Made by a program: the position numbers and the translations under genes
Part shown: one piece after another, positions 26,316 to 35,901 of the stretch
Position numbering within the stretch: position 1 is the stretch's first letter
Layout of the letters: the number at the start of each line of letters is the position of its first letter
The notes under the pieces: generated by a model
Seen by the model: only the letters and a program-made list of their open reading frames with translations
Databases searched by the model: none
Told to the model about the DNA's origin: nothing
Assembly (NCBI GenBank): GCA_016124575.1
Contig: WGNM01000010.1
Location: 1-45,791 of the forward strand
Source of the DNA: Cryomorphaceae bacterium
GTDB lineage: Bacteria > Bacteroidota > Bacteroidia > Flavobacteriales_D > Sanyastnellaceae
Length of the DNA: 45,791 nt
Reading direction: 5' to 3'

Positions 26316-26813
26316 ATGGATGCATTGCTTTCACCGAGCCTGGGAACCATGGTTTGGGCTTCGATCGCTTTCCTTGTTGTTCTGTTCATCATGCGCAAGT
26401 TCGCATGGGGGCCGATTCTTCAAGGGTTAAAAGACCGAGAGCAGACCATCGCTAACGCATTGAATGAGGCTGAAAAAGCCCGTCTTGACATTACTAACCT
26501 TAAGTCAGACAACGAAAAGTTGTTGCAAGAGGCTCGTAATGAAAGAGACGCTCTCCTTCGTGAGGGCCGTGACCTAAAAGAGCAGATCATTTCGGAGGCG
26601 AAAGCCAAAGCGAAAGAGGAAGCTGATAAGGTTACTGCTGCAGCGAGAGAGGCCATTCAAAATGAAAAGTTGGCGGCGATGGCTGAACTGAAGTCGCATG
26701 TAGCGAGTCTTTCTCTCGATATCGCAGAGAAGGTTGTCCGCACACATTTGGCCGACCAGGAAAACCAACAACAGCTTGTAACCAAGTTGTTGGGTGAGAC
26801 GGATCTGAATTAA
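26316..26813 (+). CDS. atpF: ATP synthase F0 subunit b
   Basis: Peripheral stalk subunit of 165 residues. One N-terminal membrane helix (about 8-25, GTMVWASIAFLVVLFIMRKFAWGPI) is followed by a long alanine- and charge-rich coiled coil (about 30-150). It ends 5 bases before atpH. Length and composition are normal. Confidence 0.95.
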   Translation: MDALLSPSLGTMVWASIAFLVVLFIMRKFAWGPILQGLKDREQTIANALNEAEKARLDITNLKSDNEKLLQEARNERDALLREGRDLKEQIISEAKAKAKEEADKVTAAAREAIQNEKLAAMAELKSHVASLSLDIAEKVVRTHLADQENQQQLVTKLLGETDLN

Positions 26814-26818
26814 TACCC

Positions 26819-27376
26819 ATGCGTAACACAAAAGTTGCACACCGCTATGCGAAATCTCTTCTTGATCTTGCCACACAACGTGGTGAGATTGAGTTGGTTG
26901 AGGTAGATATGGTGAACCTCATGAATATGGCACGCGACAACCGCGATTTAAGAGCGATGTTGTCGAGTCCAGTTATTCCGAGTGATAAGAAGGAGAAGGT
27001 TTTGAACGCATTGTTCGGCGACCATCAATCTCAACTTGGTATAGCATTCATGCGGATTCTCGCATCGAAAGGCCGCGAGGCATATTTGCCAGAGATCGCT
27101 ACTCACTATGTGGAGCTTATGAAGCAGCGCAAGGGCATTCTTATCGCTGAAGTGCGCACAGCTTCTCCGTTAACGGATGAGTTACGCGCTCAGATTAAGG
27201 TCATCATCGGTAAGATGAAGAAGGGTGACGCCGAGATTACTGAGGTCATTGACCCTACAGTAATTGGTGGTTACATCCTTAAAGTAGAAGATATTATGGT
27301 CGATGCTTCGGTATCTACCCAGCTTCGCAAACTACGTAGGGAGTTTACAAATAACCCTTACGAGGTTAAGATTTAA
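26819..27376 (+). CDS. atpH: ATP synthase F1 subunit delta
   Basis: OSCP/delta subunit of 185 residues linking the F1 head to the b stalk. Family features are VAHRYAKSLLDLA at the N-terminus and the C-terminal VIDPTVIGGYILKVEDIMVDASVSTQLRKLR. It lies between atpF and atpA as in most F-type operons. Confidence 0.95.
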   Translation: MRNTKVAHRYAKSLLDLATQRGEIELVEVDMVNLMNMARDNRDLRAMLSSPVIPSDKKEKVLNALFGDHQSQLGIAFMRILASKGREAYLPEIATHYVELMKQRKGILIAEVRTASPLTDELRAQIKVIIGKMKKGDAEITEVIDPTVIGGYILKVEDIMVDASVSTQLRKLRREFTNNPYEVKI

Positions 27377-27415
27377 AAACAATAGTCTGCATAGCAGACA
27401 TAATTACGTCATTCA

Positions 27416-28993
27416 ATGGCTGAATTGAAACCAGCAGAAGTTTCTGCGATTCTTCGGGAACAGCTTTCGGGCATCAAGTCTGAGGCAGAGCTGCAAGAAG
27501 TTGGTACCGTTCTTCAAGTAGGAGACGGTATAGCGCGTATTTACGGATTGTCCAATGTACAGTCTGGTGAGCTTATCGAATTCGAAAATGGTGTTCGTGG
27601 TATCGCTTTGAACCTAGAAGAAGATAACGTTGGTGCGGTACTTCTTGGCCCAAGTGGTAACCTAAGAGAAGGTGCGAGCGTGAAGCGTACGCGCATGATT
27701 GCATCAGTTCAGGCAGGTAGAGGAATGCTTGGTCGTGTTGTAAACACACTAGGCGAGCCTATTGACGGTAAAGGGCCTTTGGAAGGTCAATTATTCGAGA
27801 TGCCTATCGAGCGCAAAGCGCCAGGGGTTATCTACCGTCAACCAGTAAACGAGCCTTTGCAAACAGGTATCAAAGCAATTGATGCAATGATTCCAATCGG
27901 TCGTGGTCAGCGTGAGTTGATCATTGGTGACCGTCAAACAGGTAAAACAACAGTTGCAATTGATACCATTATCAATCAACGCGAATTTTACGATCGTGGA
28001 GAGCCTGTTTACTGTATCTATGTTGCGATTGGTCAAAAAGGATCTACCGTAGCACAGATCGTAAAAACACTAGAAGAAAACGGTGCAATGCCTTATACGG
28101 TTGTTGTTGCTGCTACTGCTGCTGATCCTGCAACTCTTCAGTTCTACGCGCCATTTACAGGTGCTGCGATCGGTGAGTTCTTCCGCGATACAGGTAATGC
28201 TGCTTTGATTGTATATGATGACTTGTCTAAACAAGCTGTTGCATACCGTGAGGTTTCTCTTCTTCTTCGTCGTCCTCCAGGCCGCGAGGCATACCCAGGT
28301 GACGTTTTCTACCTTCACAGCCGTCTCCTTGAGCGCGCTGCGAAAATCAACAAGACTGACGAGATTGCAGCAAGCATGAACGACCTTCCGTTGTCTTTGA
28401 AAGGACACGTGAAAGGTGGTGGTTCTTTGACTGCACTTCCTATAATTGAGACCCAAGCAGGAGACGTTTCTGCTTATATCCCAACGAACGTAATTTCAAT
28501 TACTGACGGACAGATATTCCTTGAGTCTTCACTTTTCCTTTCAGGTGTTCGTCCGGCTATTAACGTGGGTATCTCGGTATCACGTGTTGGAGGATCTGCG
28601 CAGATCAAATCAATGAAGAAGGTTTCTGGTACTTTGAAGCTTGACCAAGCGCAGTACCGTGAGCTTGAAGCTTTCTCGAAGTTTGGATCTGACCTTGATG
28701 AGGCAACAAAAGCAGTACTCGATAAAGGTGCTCGTAACGTTGAGATCTTGAAGCAAGCTCAAAACGCACCGATGACTGTAGAAGAACAAACAGCGATCAT
28801 CTACTGCGGAACTAACGGTTTGATTTCGAAGGTTCCTGTTAACAAGGTGAAGGAGTTTGAAGTTGAGTTTCTTTCATACATGCGCAACAAGCACAGAGAT
28901 GTTCTTGACGCATTGAAAGCTGGTCAGTTGAACGACGACATAACGAAAACAATTACGAACGTAGCTGCAGATCTTTCTGCTAAATACGCTTAA
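27416..28993 (+). CDS. atpA: ATP synthase F1 subunit alpha
   Basis: Non-catalytic nucleotide-binding subunit of 525 residues. The P-loop is GDRQTGKT (171-178), and the later alpha signature [17 protein letters not shown] with the arginine finger region is intact. Codons are biased to a narrow set (many T-ending codons), as expected of a highly expressed gene. The partner beta and epsilon genes are not in this operon. Confidence 0.98.
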   Translation: MAELKPAEVSAILREQLSGIKSEAELQEVGTVLQVGDGIARIYGLSNVQSGELIEFENGVRGIALNLEEDNVGAVLLGPSGNLREGASVKRTRMIASVQAGRGMLGRVVNTLGEPIDGKGPLEGQLFEMPIERKAPGVIYRQPVNEPLQTGIKAIDAMIPIGRGQRELIIGDRQTGKTTVAIDTIINQREFYDRGEPVYCIYVAIGQKGSTVAQIVKTLEENGAMPYTVVVAATAADPATLQFYAPFTGAAIGEFFRDTGNAALIVYDDLSKQAVAYREVSLLLRRPPGREAYPGDVFYLHSRLLERAAKINKTDEIAASMNDLPLSLKGHVKGGGSLTALPIIETQAGDVSAYIPTNVISITDGQIFLESSLFLSGVRPAINVGISVSRVGGSAQIKSMKKVSGTLKLDQAQYRELEAFSKFGSDLDEATKAVLDKGARNVEILKQAQNAPMTVEEQTAIIYCGTNGLISKVPVNKVKEFEVEFLSYMRNKHRDVLDALKAGQLNDDITKTITNVAADLSAKYA

Positions 28994-29003
28994 TTCATAG
29001 GTC

Positions 29004-29882
29004 ATGGCAGGAGGTCTAAAAGAGGTTAGGAATAGGATTGTATCCATCCAGTCTACCCGTCAGATCACGCAGGCCATGAAAATGGTTGCTGCTGCTAAGC
29101 TTCGTCGCGCGCAAGATGCCATCACTAGAATGCGTCCCTACGCTCAAAAGCTTCAGGAAATCCTGAGCAATGTGAGCGCAAGTTTGGACGCCAGTGAAGG
29201 AGTATACTCTGTTGAACGTGAAGTAAAGAAAGTGTTGTTGGTTGCGATAACTTCTAATAGAGGTTTGTGCGGCGGATTCAATAACAACGTGATCAAAGAG
29301 TGCCGACGCTTGGCAAACGACACGTATGCTGGTAAAGAAGTTCACATTTTATCGCTCGGTAAAAAAGCGAATGATGCTTTCCGCAGAACACCATGGAACA
29401 AAGCGAAGGGATTTGGAGACACGCCTTTTCAAATATTTGATAACCTAACGTTTGAAGCAACATCAAAAGTTGCGCAGACGTTGATGGATCAGTTTGTTGC
29501 AGAGGATTACGACAAAGTAGTTTTGGTATACAACCAATTCAAAAATGCTGCTGTACAGGTTGTTCAAGCAGAGCAGATGTTGCCTGTTGTTAGCCAATCT
29601 GAGTCGGAGTCTACAGCGAATAACGAATATATCTTCGAGCCATCTCGCGCTGAGATTGTAGAACGGATTATTCCAAATTCATTGAAGATTCAGCTTTTCA
29701 AAGCTTTGCTTGATTCGAACGCTTCTGAACAAGGAGCGCGTATGACAGCGATGCACAAGGCTACAGACAACGCAAGTGATTTGTTGCGTGATCTTAAGCT
29801 TAGCTACAACAAAGCCCGTCAAGCGGCCATTACAAATGAGATTCTGGAGATTGTTGGTGGTGCTGAGGCACTTAACGGATAA
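29004..29882 (+). CDS. atpG: ATP synthase F1 subunit gamma
   Basis: Rotor shaft of 292 residues. The N-terminal helix has MAGGLKEVRNRIVSIQSTRQITQAMKMV, LVAITSNRGLCGGFN forms the Rossmann-like core, and the C-terminal helix ends TNEILEIVGGAEAL, all characteristic. It is the last gene of the operon; a strong terminator follows 25 bases later. Confidence 0.97.
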   Translation: MAGGLKEVRNRIVSIQSTRQITQAMKMVAAAKLRRAQDAITRMRPYAQKLQEILSNVSASLDASEGVYSVEREVKKVLLVAITSNRGLCGGFNNNVIKECRRLANDTYAGKEVHILSLGKKANDAFRRTPWNKAKGFGDTPFQIFDNLTFEATSKVAQTLMDQFVAEDYDKVVLVYNQFKNAAVQVVQAEQMLPVVSQSESESTANNEYIFEPSRAEIVERIIPNSLKIQLFKALLDSNASEQGARMTAMHKATDNASDLLRDLKLSYNKARQAAITNEILEIVGGAEALNG

Positions 29883-29906
29883 TCGAACGTGGACATATAT
29901 GGAATC

Positions 29907-29936
29907 AAAAAGCACCTTTCGGGGTGCTTTTCTTTT
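29907..29936 (+). terminator. Rho-independent terminator of the ATP synthase operon
   Basis: The stem AAAAGCACC / GGTGCTTTT (29908-29916 and 29923-29931) has loop TTTCGG and a following TCTTTT tract. It separates atpG from the downstream kinase gene. Confidence 0.9.
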
Positions 29937-30001
29937 GTCATATATTGGAGCACGATTTTTGCTGTGCTACACCCCTTCCACGAAAAAATGGAAACCACCA
30001 A

Positions 30002-31468
30002 ATGAGAATAGGATTACTTCATCTCACCCTTCGGCAGCGCATCTACTTATCGATGCTGACTTTGTTGGCGCTTTCCTTTGTGGCAACTGGAATTGCGGCT
30101 TATTACAACTTCACTAAGCAAGAGGAAGACTACAACAAACAGCGATTAAGTAGAAAAGAACAAGCGGTTCAAGAGAGCATGCATTACTTCTTGCAACAAA
30201 AAGGTGGAGCCATTCCAACCGATTCTGTTACGTCATATTTCTCAGAGAAAATTTGCGAATTGTCGGATGTCCACCGCTTGGCAATAAACCTCTACTCATT
30301 AAAGGGTGATCTCCTAATATCTTCAAGTGTAGATAGTTTACTCGATTTAGGCTTTTCTCAGCAAATCGATTATACTGTAATGAAGCAACTGTCAACGGGC
30401 ACCAATAGGGCCATGCAAGCAAGGGATATTGACCACGGACAATACATCATGGCGTACTGGTATTTTCGAGATGAGAACAACCAACCGCTTGCGATAACAA
30501 ATGTTCGGTACGACAAGCAAGACATCGATACCGATGAGTTGAAATCGTTTTTGTATCAACTGTCGACCATTTATGCCGGACTATTTATTGGCGCGAGCAT
30601 CATCGCTTTTCTGCTCTCCAATTATATAACATCTTCGCTTCAAAAAATTGCTGTTCGAATGAAAGGGGTTAATCCGGCGGCCAAAAATGAACCCATTCAA
30701 TGGACGAGTAATGATGAAATTGGCGCTCTGGTATATGAGTACAATAGAATGTTGTTTGAGGTTGAAGCATCTGTTGAAAAACTTGCAGAAACTGAACGTG
30801 AAATAGCCTGGAGGGAAATGGCGAAACAGGTCGCACATGAAATCAAGAATCCACTCACCCCAATGAAACTTAGGGTACAGCACTTGCAGCGTTCTTGGGA
30901 CCCTTCAGATCCTAATTTCACAGAGAAGCTGAATGTTTTTGCAAGCGCAATGATTGAACAGATCGACACGTTGTCAAACATTGCAACTGAATTCAGTCAT
31001 TTCGCAAAAATGCCTAAGGCTAGCGAAGAAGCGGTTGACTTATATACGACTTTAAAAGGGTGTGTAGACTTGTTTGCCAACACTCCGGGTGTAGAAGTTA
31101 CCCTAAACCCAGAAATAGCTGTAAAAGCGATTATTTTGGCCGACAGAGAAGGTCTCGTGCGCGTGTTCAATAATCTTATTAAAAATGGAATCCAAGCGAT
31201 ACCTGACGGACGAAACGGCAAGGTAGATTGCAGTCTACACGTAGTTGATAATCGGGTGGTCGTTAAGATATGCGACAATGGTTCTGGCATACCCGATGAG
31301 ATGATAGGGAAGATATTTCAGCCAAATTTCACTACCAAAACACAGGGCACAGGATTGGGCTTGGCGATGGTGAAGAACATCGTCAACATTGCAAACGGCA
31401 CCATAGGTTTTGAGACGAGTGCGGAAAAGGGGACGTGTTTTGAGTTGTCGTTCCCGTTGAGTGTCTAA
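30002..31468 (+). CDS. Membrane-bound sensor histidine kinase (HAMP, HisKA, HATPase), NtrY-like
   Basis: A 488-residue inner-membrane kinase. The start at 30002 (MRIGLLHLTLRQRIYLSMLTLLALSF) is preferred because the longer frame crosses the atp terminator. Helices at about 14-35 and 185-208 flank a periplasmic sensor domain. A HAMP linker follows (residues about 205-260), then HisKA with EMAKQVAHEIKNPLTPMKL (His279) and an ATPase domain with NLIKNGIQAIP, DNGSGIP and GTGLGLAMV. The ending resembles NtrY-type kinases. No response regulator is adjacent, so its partner lies elsewhere. Its stop overlaps that of the convergent cyclase-family gene by 4 bases. Confidence 0.9.
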   Translation: MRIGLLHLTLRQRIYLSMLTLLALSFVATGIAAYYNFTKQEEDYNKQRLSRKEQAVQESMHYFLQQKGGAIPTDSVTSYFSEKICELSDVHRLAINLYSLKGDLLISSSVDSLLDLGFSQQIDYTVMKQLSTGTNRAMQARDIDHGQYIMAYWYFRDENNQPLAITNVRYDKQDIDTDELKSFLYQLSTIYAGLFIGASIIAFLLSNYITSSLQKIAVRMKGVNPAAKNEPIQWTSNDEIGALVYEYNRMLFEVEASVEKLAETEREIAWREMAKQVAHEIKNPLTPMKLRVQHLQRSWDPSDPNFTEKLNVFASAMIEQIDTLSNIATEFSHFAKMPKASEEAVDLYTTLKGCVDLFANTPGVEVTLNPEIAVKAIILADREGLVRVFNNLIKNGIQAIPDGRNGKVDCSLHVVDNRVVVKICDNGSGIPDEMIGKIFQPNFTTKTQGTGLGLAMVKNIVNIANGTIGFETSAEKGTCFELSFPLSV

Positions 31469-32238
31469 TCTACAAAAGCGCGGTAAATGACAGGCCTGCT
31501 CGGACTCGCATCATTTTCAAATGGGGCCATTTGGAGGTTCAGCAAGTAGAGATCATCGGGGCAATAGTCAGGCACAAAGATCAATTCAGTAATTGTCCGT
31601 TCAAAATTTGGCTCTTCAGGTACGTTCCAAAAGGCATGATGGGCCAATAATTTTCCTCCGTCGCTTTCTCTATCTACGCTAGGCAGATCTATGAGCAGGT
31701 GTTTAACTCCTCTGCGGGTTAGTTCATGTATCACCTCAGGAAGAATGTAGGGAGGGTTTGTATTGTTGTACACGGCATCGAGTTTCGATACGTTGTTAGG
31801 CATGGAACGTATGATAAAGGCTTCCGGTAAAACTTCAGGAAGATTTTCAAAAGTATCCATTCCGAAAACCAAATCATCAGCGTCACTAAACGCGTCGGCA
31901 AACGCCTTTCTTTTTGGTGTGAGGGTAACGAGTAAGGCAGGACAATGAAAGTTCGTCAACACCTTGTTTACGCTATATACTTTGGGGGTTATATGGCCAA
32001 GACATTCGGTATGTGTCCCATGTCCGTGCGGATTGAAGAATACATTTCTAAAATTAACCGACCCGCCTTCTGCAACAGCCCCGACGAAGCCATCCCCTTT
32101 CACGGGTTCAATTGAGATTGGGTCAACATACCAAGCGGCAAGATGTCCGGGCCCTGCTTGCAATGGTATTGATAGGTCGACACCGTTTGAAAGAGAGCCG
32201 TGGTATGATTTGTTGTTGAAAGTAAAATTGTAGGTCAT
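31465..32238 (-). CDS. Cyclase-family metal-dependent hydrolase (kynurenine-formamidase-like)
   Basis: A 257-residue protein of the cyclase/KynB family. The metal-binding motif HGHGTHTECLGH (residues 71-82) supplies the family histidines, with glutamate in place of the more common aspartate. Family members hydrolyse N-formylkynurenine or related amides; no tryptophan-degradation genes are nearby, so the substrate stays open. The ATG at 32238 begins MTYNFTFNNKSYHGSL and directly abuts the T run of the upstream terminator, leaving almost no leader. The longer TTG-initiated frame would encode the hairpin and is unlikely. Confidence 0.8.
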   Translation of the reverse strand: MTYNFTFNNKSYHGSLSNGVDLSIPLQAGPGHLAAWYVDPISIEPVKGDGFVGAVAEGGSVNFRNVFFNPHGHGTHTECLGHITPKVYSVNKVLTNFHCPALLVTLTPKRKAFADAFSDADDLVFGMDTFENLPEVLPEAFIIRSMPNNVSKLDAVYNNTNPPYILPEVIHELTRRGVKHLLIDLPSVDRESDGGKLLAHHAFWNVPEEPNFERTITELIFVPDYCPDDLYLLNLQMAPFENDASPSRPVIYRAFVD

Positions 32239-32267
32239 AAAAAAAGCGCCACCTATTGGTGACGCTT
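32239..32267 (-). terminator. Terminator after the acidic lipoprotein gene
   Basis: On the minus strand, the stem AAGCGTCACC / GGTGGCGCTT (one mismatch, loop AATA) is followed by seven T. The T run ends directly at the ATG of the cyclase-family gene. Confidence 0.8.
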
Positions 32268-32288
32268 TCGAAGATATGCATGTTTTGC

Positions 32289-33161
32289 TTAGTTGCAACC
32301 CATTGTTCCAAATCCTGATACAACTGAAAATTCAGGCTCACCCTCTTCTTCATCTGTAAATTCAAGGAATAGATCAAGCAGGCCAAGGTACTCTCCGGAG
32401 AAAGAAATTTGACCACCAGATACATCTAGGTCGCCGCTTGCAGACAAGTAAATGCTAAAGTTCACGAAGTCTATCACGTAAGCGAATCCGTGACCAGCGA
32501 GTTCATCTGAATCTTCATCCAGATCTTCTAACCAGTTCAGGATTTCGTAAGAACCAGATGCTTCGTTATCGTACACAATGTACATAGCGAACCCTTGGAA
32601 GAAATCTTCAAAGGTTGCATCTTCGTCTACTTCGCCTTCCGCCAAAGCTTCGAAATCACCAGCGATTCCAAGAACGATAGAAACACCGTCGAAGCTATCA
32701 CCACCAAAATCGAAAAGATCAAGGCCAAGGGCTTCATCGCTAGCAGAGAAGCAGAATGTGTAGTTCACATCCAAAGCTGTTTCTCCAGCAACAACAGTAC
32801 CTCCAGTGTTAGAACCGATAGAACCAGCACCGATGAATAGAATGCCACCACCGTCGTTGTATGGATAGAACACAACCTCATCAGAGTTTGAGAAGTTCCA
32901 TCCTGGATTTGGGTCAGAGAAGCTAAACTCACGTGTGTTCAAGTTGAACTTGTACACAGTGCTTCTATCTTCACTAACGATTCCAATTTCCGGTAGGTTA
33001 GCGACAATTCTTTCGGCAGTACGAAGGTCTTCGGTATCAACCTTGGTTTGACGATTTGCATAAGACACAGGCCCTTGCTCTTTTTGACAAGAGGAAAGGA
33101 TTGCTACCACTGCGAACAATGATAGTAGTGTCGTTGAACGAGTAATTGATAAATATTTCAT
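32289..33161 (-). CDS. Acidic lipoprotein of unknown function
   Basis: A 290-residue envelope lipoprotein. The signal peptide ends in the lipobox LSSC (Cys25), followed by QKEQGPVSY. The mature protein is very acidic, rich in Asp, Glu, Gly and Ser (for example LAEGEVDEDATFEDFF and WLEDLDEDSDELAGHG), and probably all-beta. I do not recognise the family. The gene lies 7 bases after a beta-barrel gene on the same strand, so the two probably form an operon with an outer-membrane role. Confidence 0.8.
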   Translation of the reverse strand: MKYLSITRSTTLLSLFAVVAILSSCQKEQGPVSYANRQTKVDTEDLRTAERIVANLPEIGIVSEDRSTVYKFNLNTREFSFSDPNPGWNFSNSDEVVFYPYNDGGGILFIGAGSIGSNTGGTVVAGETALDVNYTFCFSASDEALGLDLFDFGGDSFDGVSIVLGIAGDFEALAEGEVDEDATFEDFFQGFAMYIVYDNEASGSYEILNWLEDLDEDSDELAGHGFAYVIDFVNFSIYLSASGDLDVSGGQISFSGEYLGLLDLFLEFTDEEEGEPEFSVVSGFGTMGCN

Positions 33162-33168
33162 AGGTCTA

Positions 33169-33915
33169 TTAGTTGAACAACCATCCTAAACGGATCTTGG
33201 CGTTCACATTTGGACCAAATGCTGAGTTAGAACCGTTAACGACAGCTGCAGGAGCATCTTCGTCAGAAGGAAGGAAGTTAGCCAAGTTGTAAGCAACTAG
33301 GTCAGACAATTCCACGGTTGAGTCACCCATATTGGTTTTTGAGAAGCCAAAGCCCATTTCAGCACCAAGGTAAACATTATCAGCGAAATAGAAATCAAAA
33401 CCAGTAACCAAATTCACACCGATACGGGTGTATTTGTCTTTTGCAGTTTCAGTCCACACTACATACTGCTCAGGCTCACCAGCGTTATCAACGTCGTTAG
33501 GACCCCAGTTTTCTACTTCAGAAGAAGTGTTACCCAAAGCAAACTCGATTTCAGCACCTACGTATGGAGACAAACGGTCTGTTCCATCGAAGTGGATTTC
33601 GTATCCTGGACGGATAGAGAAATCAAACGTCTTATCGGTTTGATAAAGGATTGGGCTAACAGGGTTTTCAATGCTGAAATCACCCTCTTGAGACAAAACA
33701 GTCTTATCTGTAGTTGAACCTACGAAAAGGTTTACACGGAAAGCGCTGCTTTCATCTAGGAATGTACGAAAGCGGATACCGCTAACAGAAATAGGACTTC
33801 CACCAAGTGGAGCAAATTGAAGTTCGATGTTTTTGTCACCTCCAATTTGTTTTTGCGCTTGAACAGATGTTACACCGATCAAAGCGGCAGCAAAAAGAAA
33901 CATTGCTTTTTTCAT
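33169..33915 (-). CDS. Outer-membrane beta-barrel protein (OmpA-barrel-like)
   Basis: A 248-residue protein with signal peptide MKKAMFLFAAALIGVTSVQA. Alternating beta strands and a C-terminal strand ending in asparagine after phenylalanine (NVNAKIRLGWLFN) fit an eight- to ten-stranded barrel. Strand-like blocks include LSPYVGAEIEFALGNTS, TRIGVNLVTGFDFYFADNVYLGAEMGFGFS and the terminal IRLGWLFN. Function is unknown. It is transcribed with the downstream acidic lipoprotein, 7 bases away. Confidence 0.85.
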   Translation of the reverse strand: MKKAMFLFAAALIGVTSVQAQKQIGGDKNIELQFAPLGGSPISVSGIRFRTFLDESSAFRVNLFVGSTTDKTVLSQEGDFSIENPVSPILYQTDKTFDFSIRPGYEIHFDGTDRLSPYVGAEIEFALGNTSSEVENWGPNDVDNAGEPEQYVVWTETAKDKYTRIGVNLVTGFDFYFADNVYLGAEMGFGFSKTNMGDSTVELSDLVAYNLANFLPSDEDAPAAVVNGSNSAFGPNVNAKIRLGWLFN

Positions 33916-34056
33916 AAGGTTTGAAATTTAGTAATACTCGTTTCCATCGTGCAAGTTGCTAATATTTAGAGCGTACTTACAATCAAGAAACTTGGGTTAT
34001 TAACATTTAGGTTGTTATATTAACAATTGACCGATCCGTTGACCAGTGAATTACGG

Positions 34057-35901
34057 TTATTCAACTGTTACTGACTTTGCTAGGTTTCTCGGTTGATCGA
34101 CATTGCAGCCCCTCAAAACAGCTACGTGGTAACTTAGCAGTTGCAAAGGTACGGCACAAACAAGTGGTACGAGAGCATCATCGGTTTTAGGAATCTCAAT
34201 TACGTGATCAGCAAGGCTTTTCACGTGGGTATCTCCTGTAGTTACAATCGCGATGATTTTTCCTTTTCGGGCTTTCACTTCCTGAATGTTGCTCACCACC
34301 TTCTCATAGCTCGGGCCTTGCGTTGCAATTACAAACACAGGCATTTCTTGGTCGATCAATGCAATAGGTCCATGCTTCATTTCTGCCGCAGGGTAGCCTT
34401 CGGCGTGTATGTAGCTGATTTCTTTCAACTTCAGCGCGCCTTCCAATGCTACAGGGAAGCTATATCCACGACCGAGGTAAAGGGCATTGGTGGCAGACTT
34501 GTATATTTCAGAGATGCGCTCAATAATTGGGTTGAGCTCAAGCACTTGTTCGATTTTATCTGGAATACTATTGATCTCGGCGATTAGACGATGCAAACGT
34601 TCTGGTTCAATGGTGCCGCGTTTTTGCGCTACTGTAAGTGCCATTAGTGTAAGCACAGTTACCTGGGTGGTGAAAGCTTTGGTAGAAGCGACACCTATTT
34701 CAGGGCCTGCGTGGGTATAGGCGCCACTGTGTGTTGCGCGCGATATGGTAGACCCAACAACGTTACAAACCCCGAATATATGAGCGCCACGTTCTTTTGC
34801 AAGTTGCACCGCAGCGAGTGTATCGGCGGTTTCACCCGATTGACTGATGGCAATAACGATGTCGTCTTCGGAAATGATGGGGTTGCGGTATCTAAACTCA
34901 GAAGCGTACTCTACTTCAACAGGAATGCGGGCGAACTCTTCAAAAAGGTATTCCCCAACCAATCCTGCGTGCCACGACGTACCGCAACCAACAATAACAA
35001 TACGCTTGGCGTTGAGCCACTTTTCTTCGTATAGCTCTATTCCCGACAAACGAATCATTCCTTTTTGAAGATTCATTCTTCCTCTAAAACAATCGCGCAC
35101 AGAACGTGGTTGTTCGTAGATTTCTTTGAGCATGAAATAATCGTATCCGCCCTTTTCGAGGGTTTCAAGTTGCATTTCAAGCTCCTGTATATAAGGTGTT
35201 TTTTCTCTATTTTGAATTGTAACGATTTTCAACCCTTGATTGCGATCAAGCATTGCAATTTCTTCGTCTTCGAGATAAACAACGTTTTTGGTGTATTCAA
35301 TGATTGGAGTGGCATCCGATCCTACGAAGTAGGTGCCATCTTCCCCTATACCGATCACCAATGGTGAGCTTTTTTTAGCAGCAATGAGTTGGTCGGGGTT
35401 GTTTTTATCGAGGACAACAATTGCGTACGCGCCGATTACTTCGTGCAGGGCGATGCGCACCGACTCAAAAAGGTCTTCTCCGGTTTGACGTCGGACATCT
35501 TCAATTAAGTGAGCGAGAACTTCTGTATCGGTATCGCTGTGAAACACGTGACCACGATTAATAAGCTCTTCTTTCAGGGTATTGTAATTTTCGATAATAC
35601 CATTGTGGATGATTGCCAAATTGCCATCACCCGAAAGGTGGGGGTGTGCATTGGTGTCGTTCGGTTGTCCGTGTGTCGCCCATCGGGTATGTCCGATGCC
35701 TATTTGACCCACCGGGTCGTCACCACCAACATGCGATTCAAGGTCTGAAACCTTTCCCTTGCATTTGAATAAATTGATGTCTTTACCATTGATGATGGCA
35801 ACACCCGCGCTATCATAACCGCGGTATTCAAGGCGTTTCAGCCCTTTGATCAGTATAGGATATGCTTCTTCAGTACCGAGATAAGCGACAATGCCACACA
35901 T
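34057..35901 (-). CDS. glmS: Glutamine-fructose-6-phosphate aminotransferase
   Basis: Makes glucosamine 6-phosphate from fructose 6-phosphate and glutamine, the first step to UDP-GlcNAc for peptidoglycan and lipopolysaccharide. The 614-residue length is normal. The glutaminase nucleophile is Cys2 in MCGIVAYLG, with LEYRGYDSAG, IGHTRWATHG and HNGIIENY following. Two SIS domains occupy the C-terminal half (CGTSWHAGLVGEYLFEE; ISQSGETADTLAA; GRGYSFPVALEGALKLKEISY), and the end is DQPRNLAKSVTVE. No glmS ribozyme-like structure is seen in the short leader. Confidence 0.97.
   Translation of the reverse strand: MCGIVAYLGTEEAYPILIKGLKRLEYRGYDSAGVAIINGKDINLFKCKGKVSDLESHVGGDDPVGQIGIGHTRWATHGQPNDTNAHPHLSGDGNLAIIHNGIIENYNTLKEELINRGHVFHSDTDTEVLAHLIEDVRRQTGEDLFESVRIALHEVIGAYAIVVLDKNNPDQLIAAKKSSPLVIGIGEDGTYFVGSDATPIIEYTKNVVYLEDEEIAMLDRNQGLKIVTIQNREKTPYIQELEMQLETLEKGGYDYFMLKEIYEQPRSVRDCFRGRMNLQKGMIRLSGIELYEEKWLNAKRIVIVGCGTSWHAGLVGEYLFEEFARIPVEVEYASEFRYRNPIISEDDIVIAISQSGETADTLAAVQLAKERGAHIFGVCNVVGSTISRATHSGAYTHAGPEIGVASTKAFTTQVTVLTLMALTVAQKRGTIEPERLHRLIAEINSIPDKIEQVLELNPIIERISEIYKSATNALYLGRGYSFPVALEGALKLKEISYIHAEGYPAAEMKHGPIALIDQEMPVFVIATQGPSYEKVVSNIQEVKARKGKIIAIVTTGDTHVKSLADHVIEIPKTDDALVPLVCAVPLQLLSYHVAVLRGCNVDQPRNLAKSVTVE

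Noticed and set aside
28400-28585. CACGTG cores inside atpA (and similar ones in glmS and the acidic lipoprotein gene) as further parS sites
   Set aside because: Only the central hexamer matches; the flanking GTT/AAC arms needed for ParB binding are missing.
34057-35901. Several open frames of 70-150 codons on the plus strand opposite glmS
   Set aside because: They are antisense shadows of a well-conserved gene and show no protein family features.
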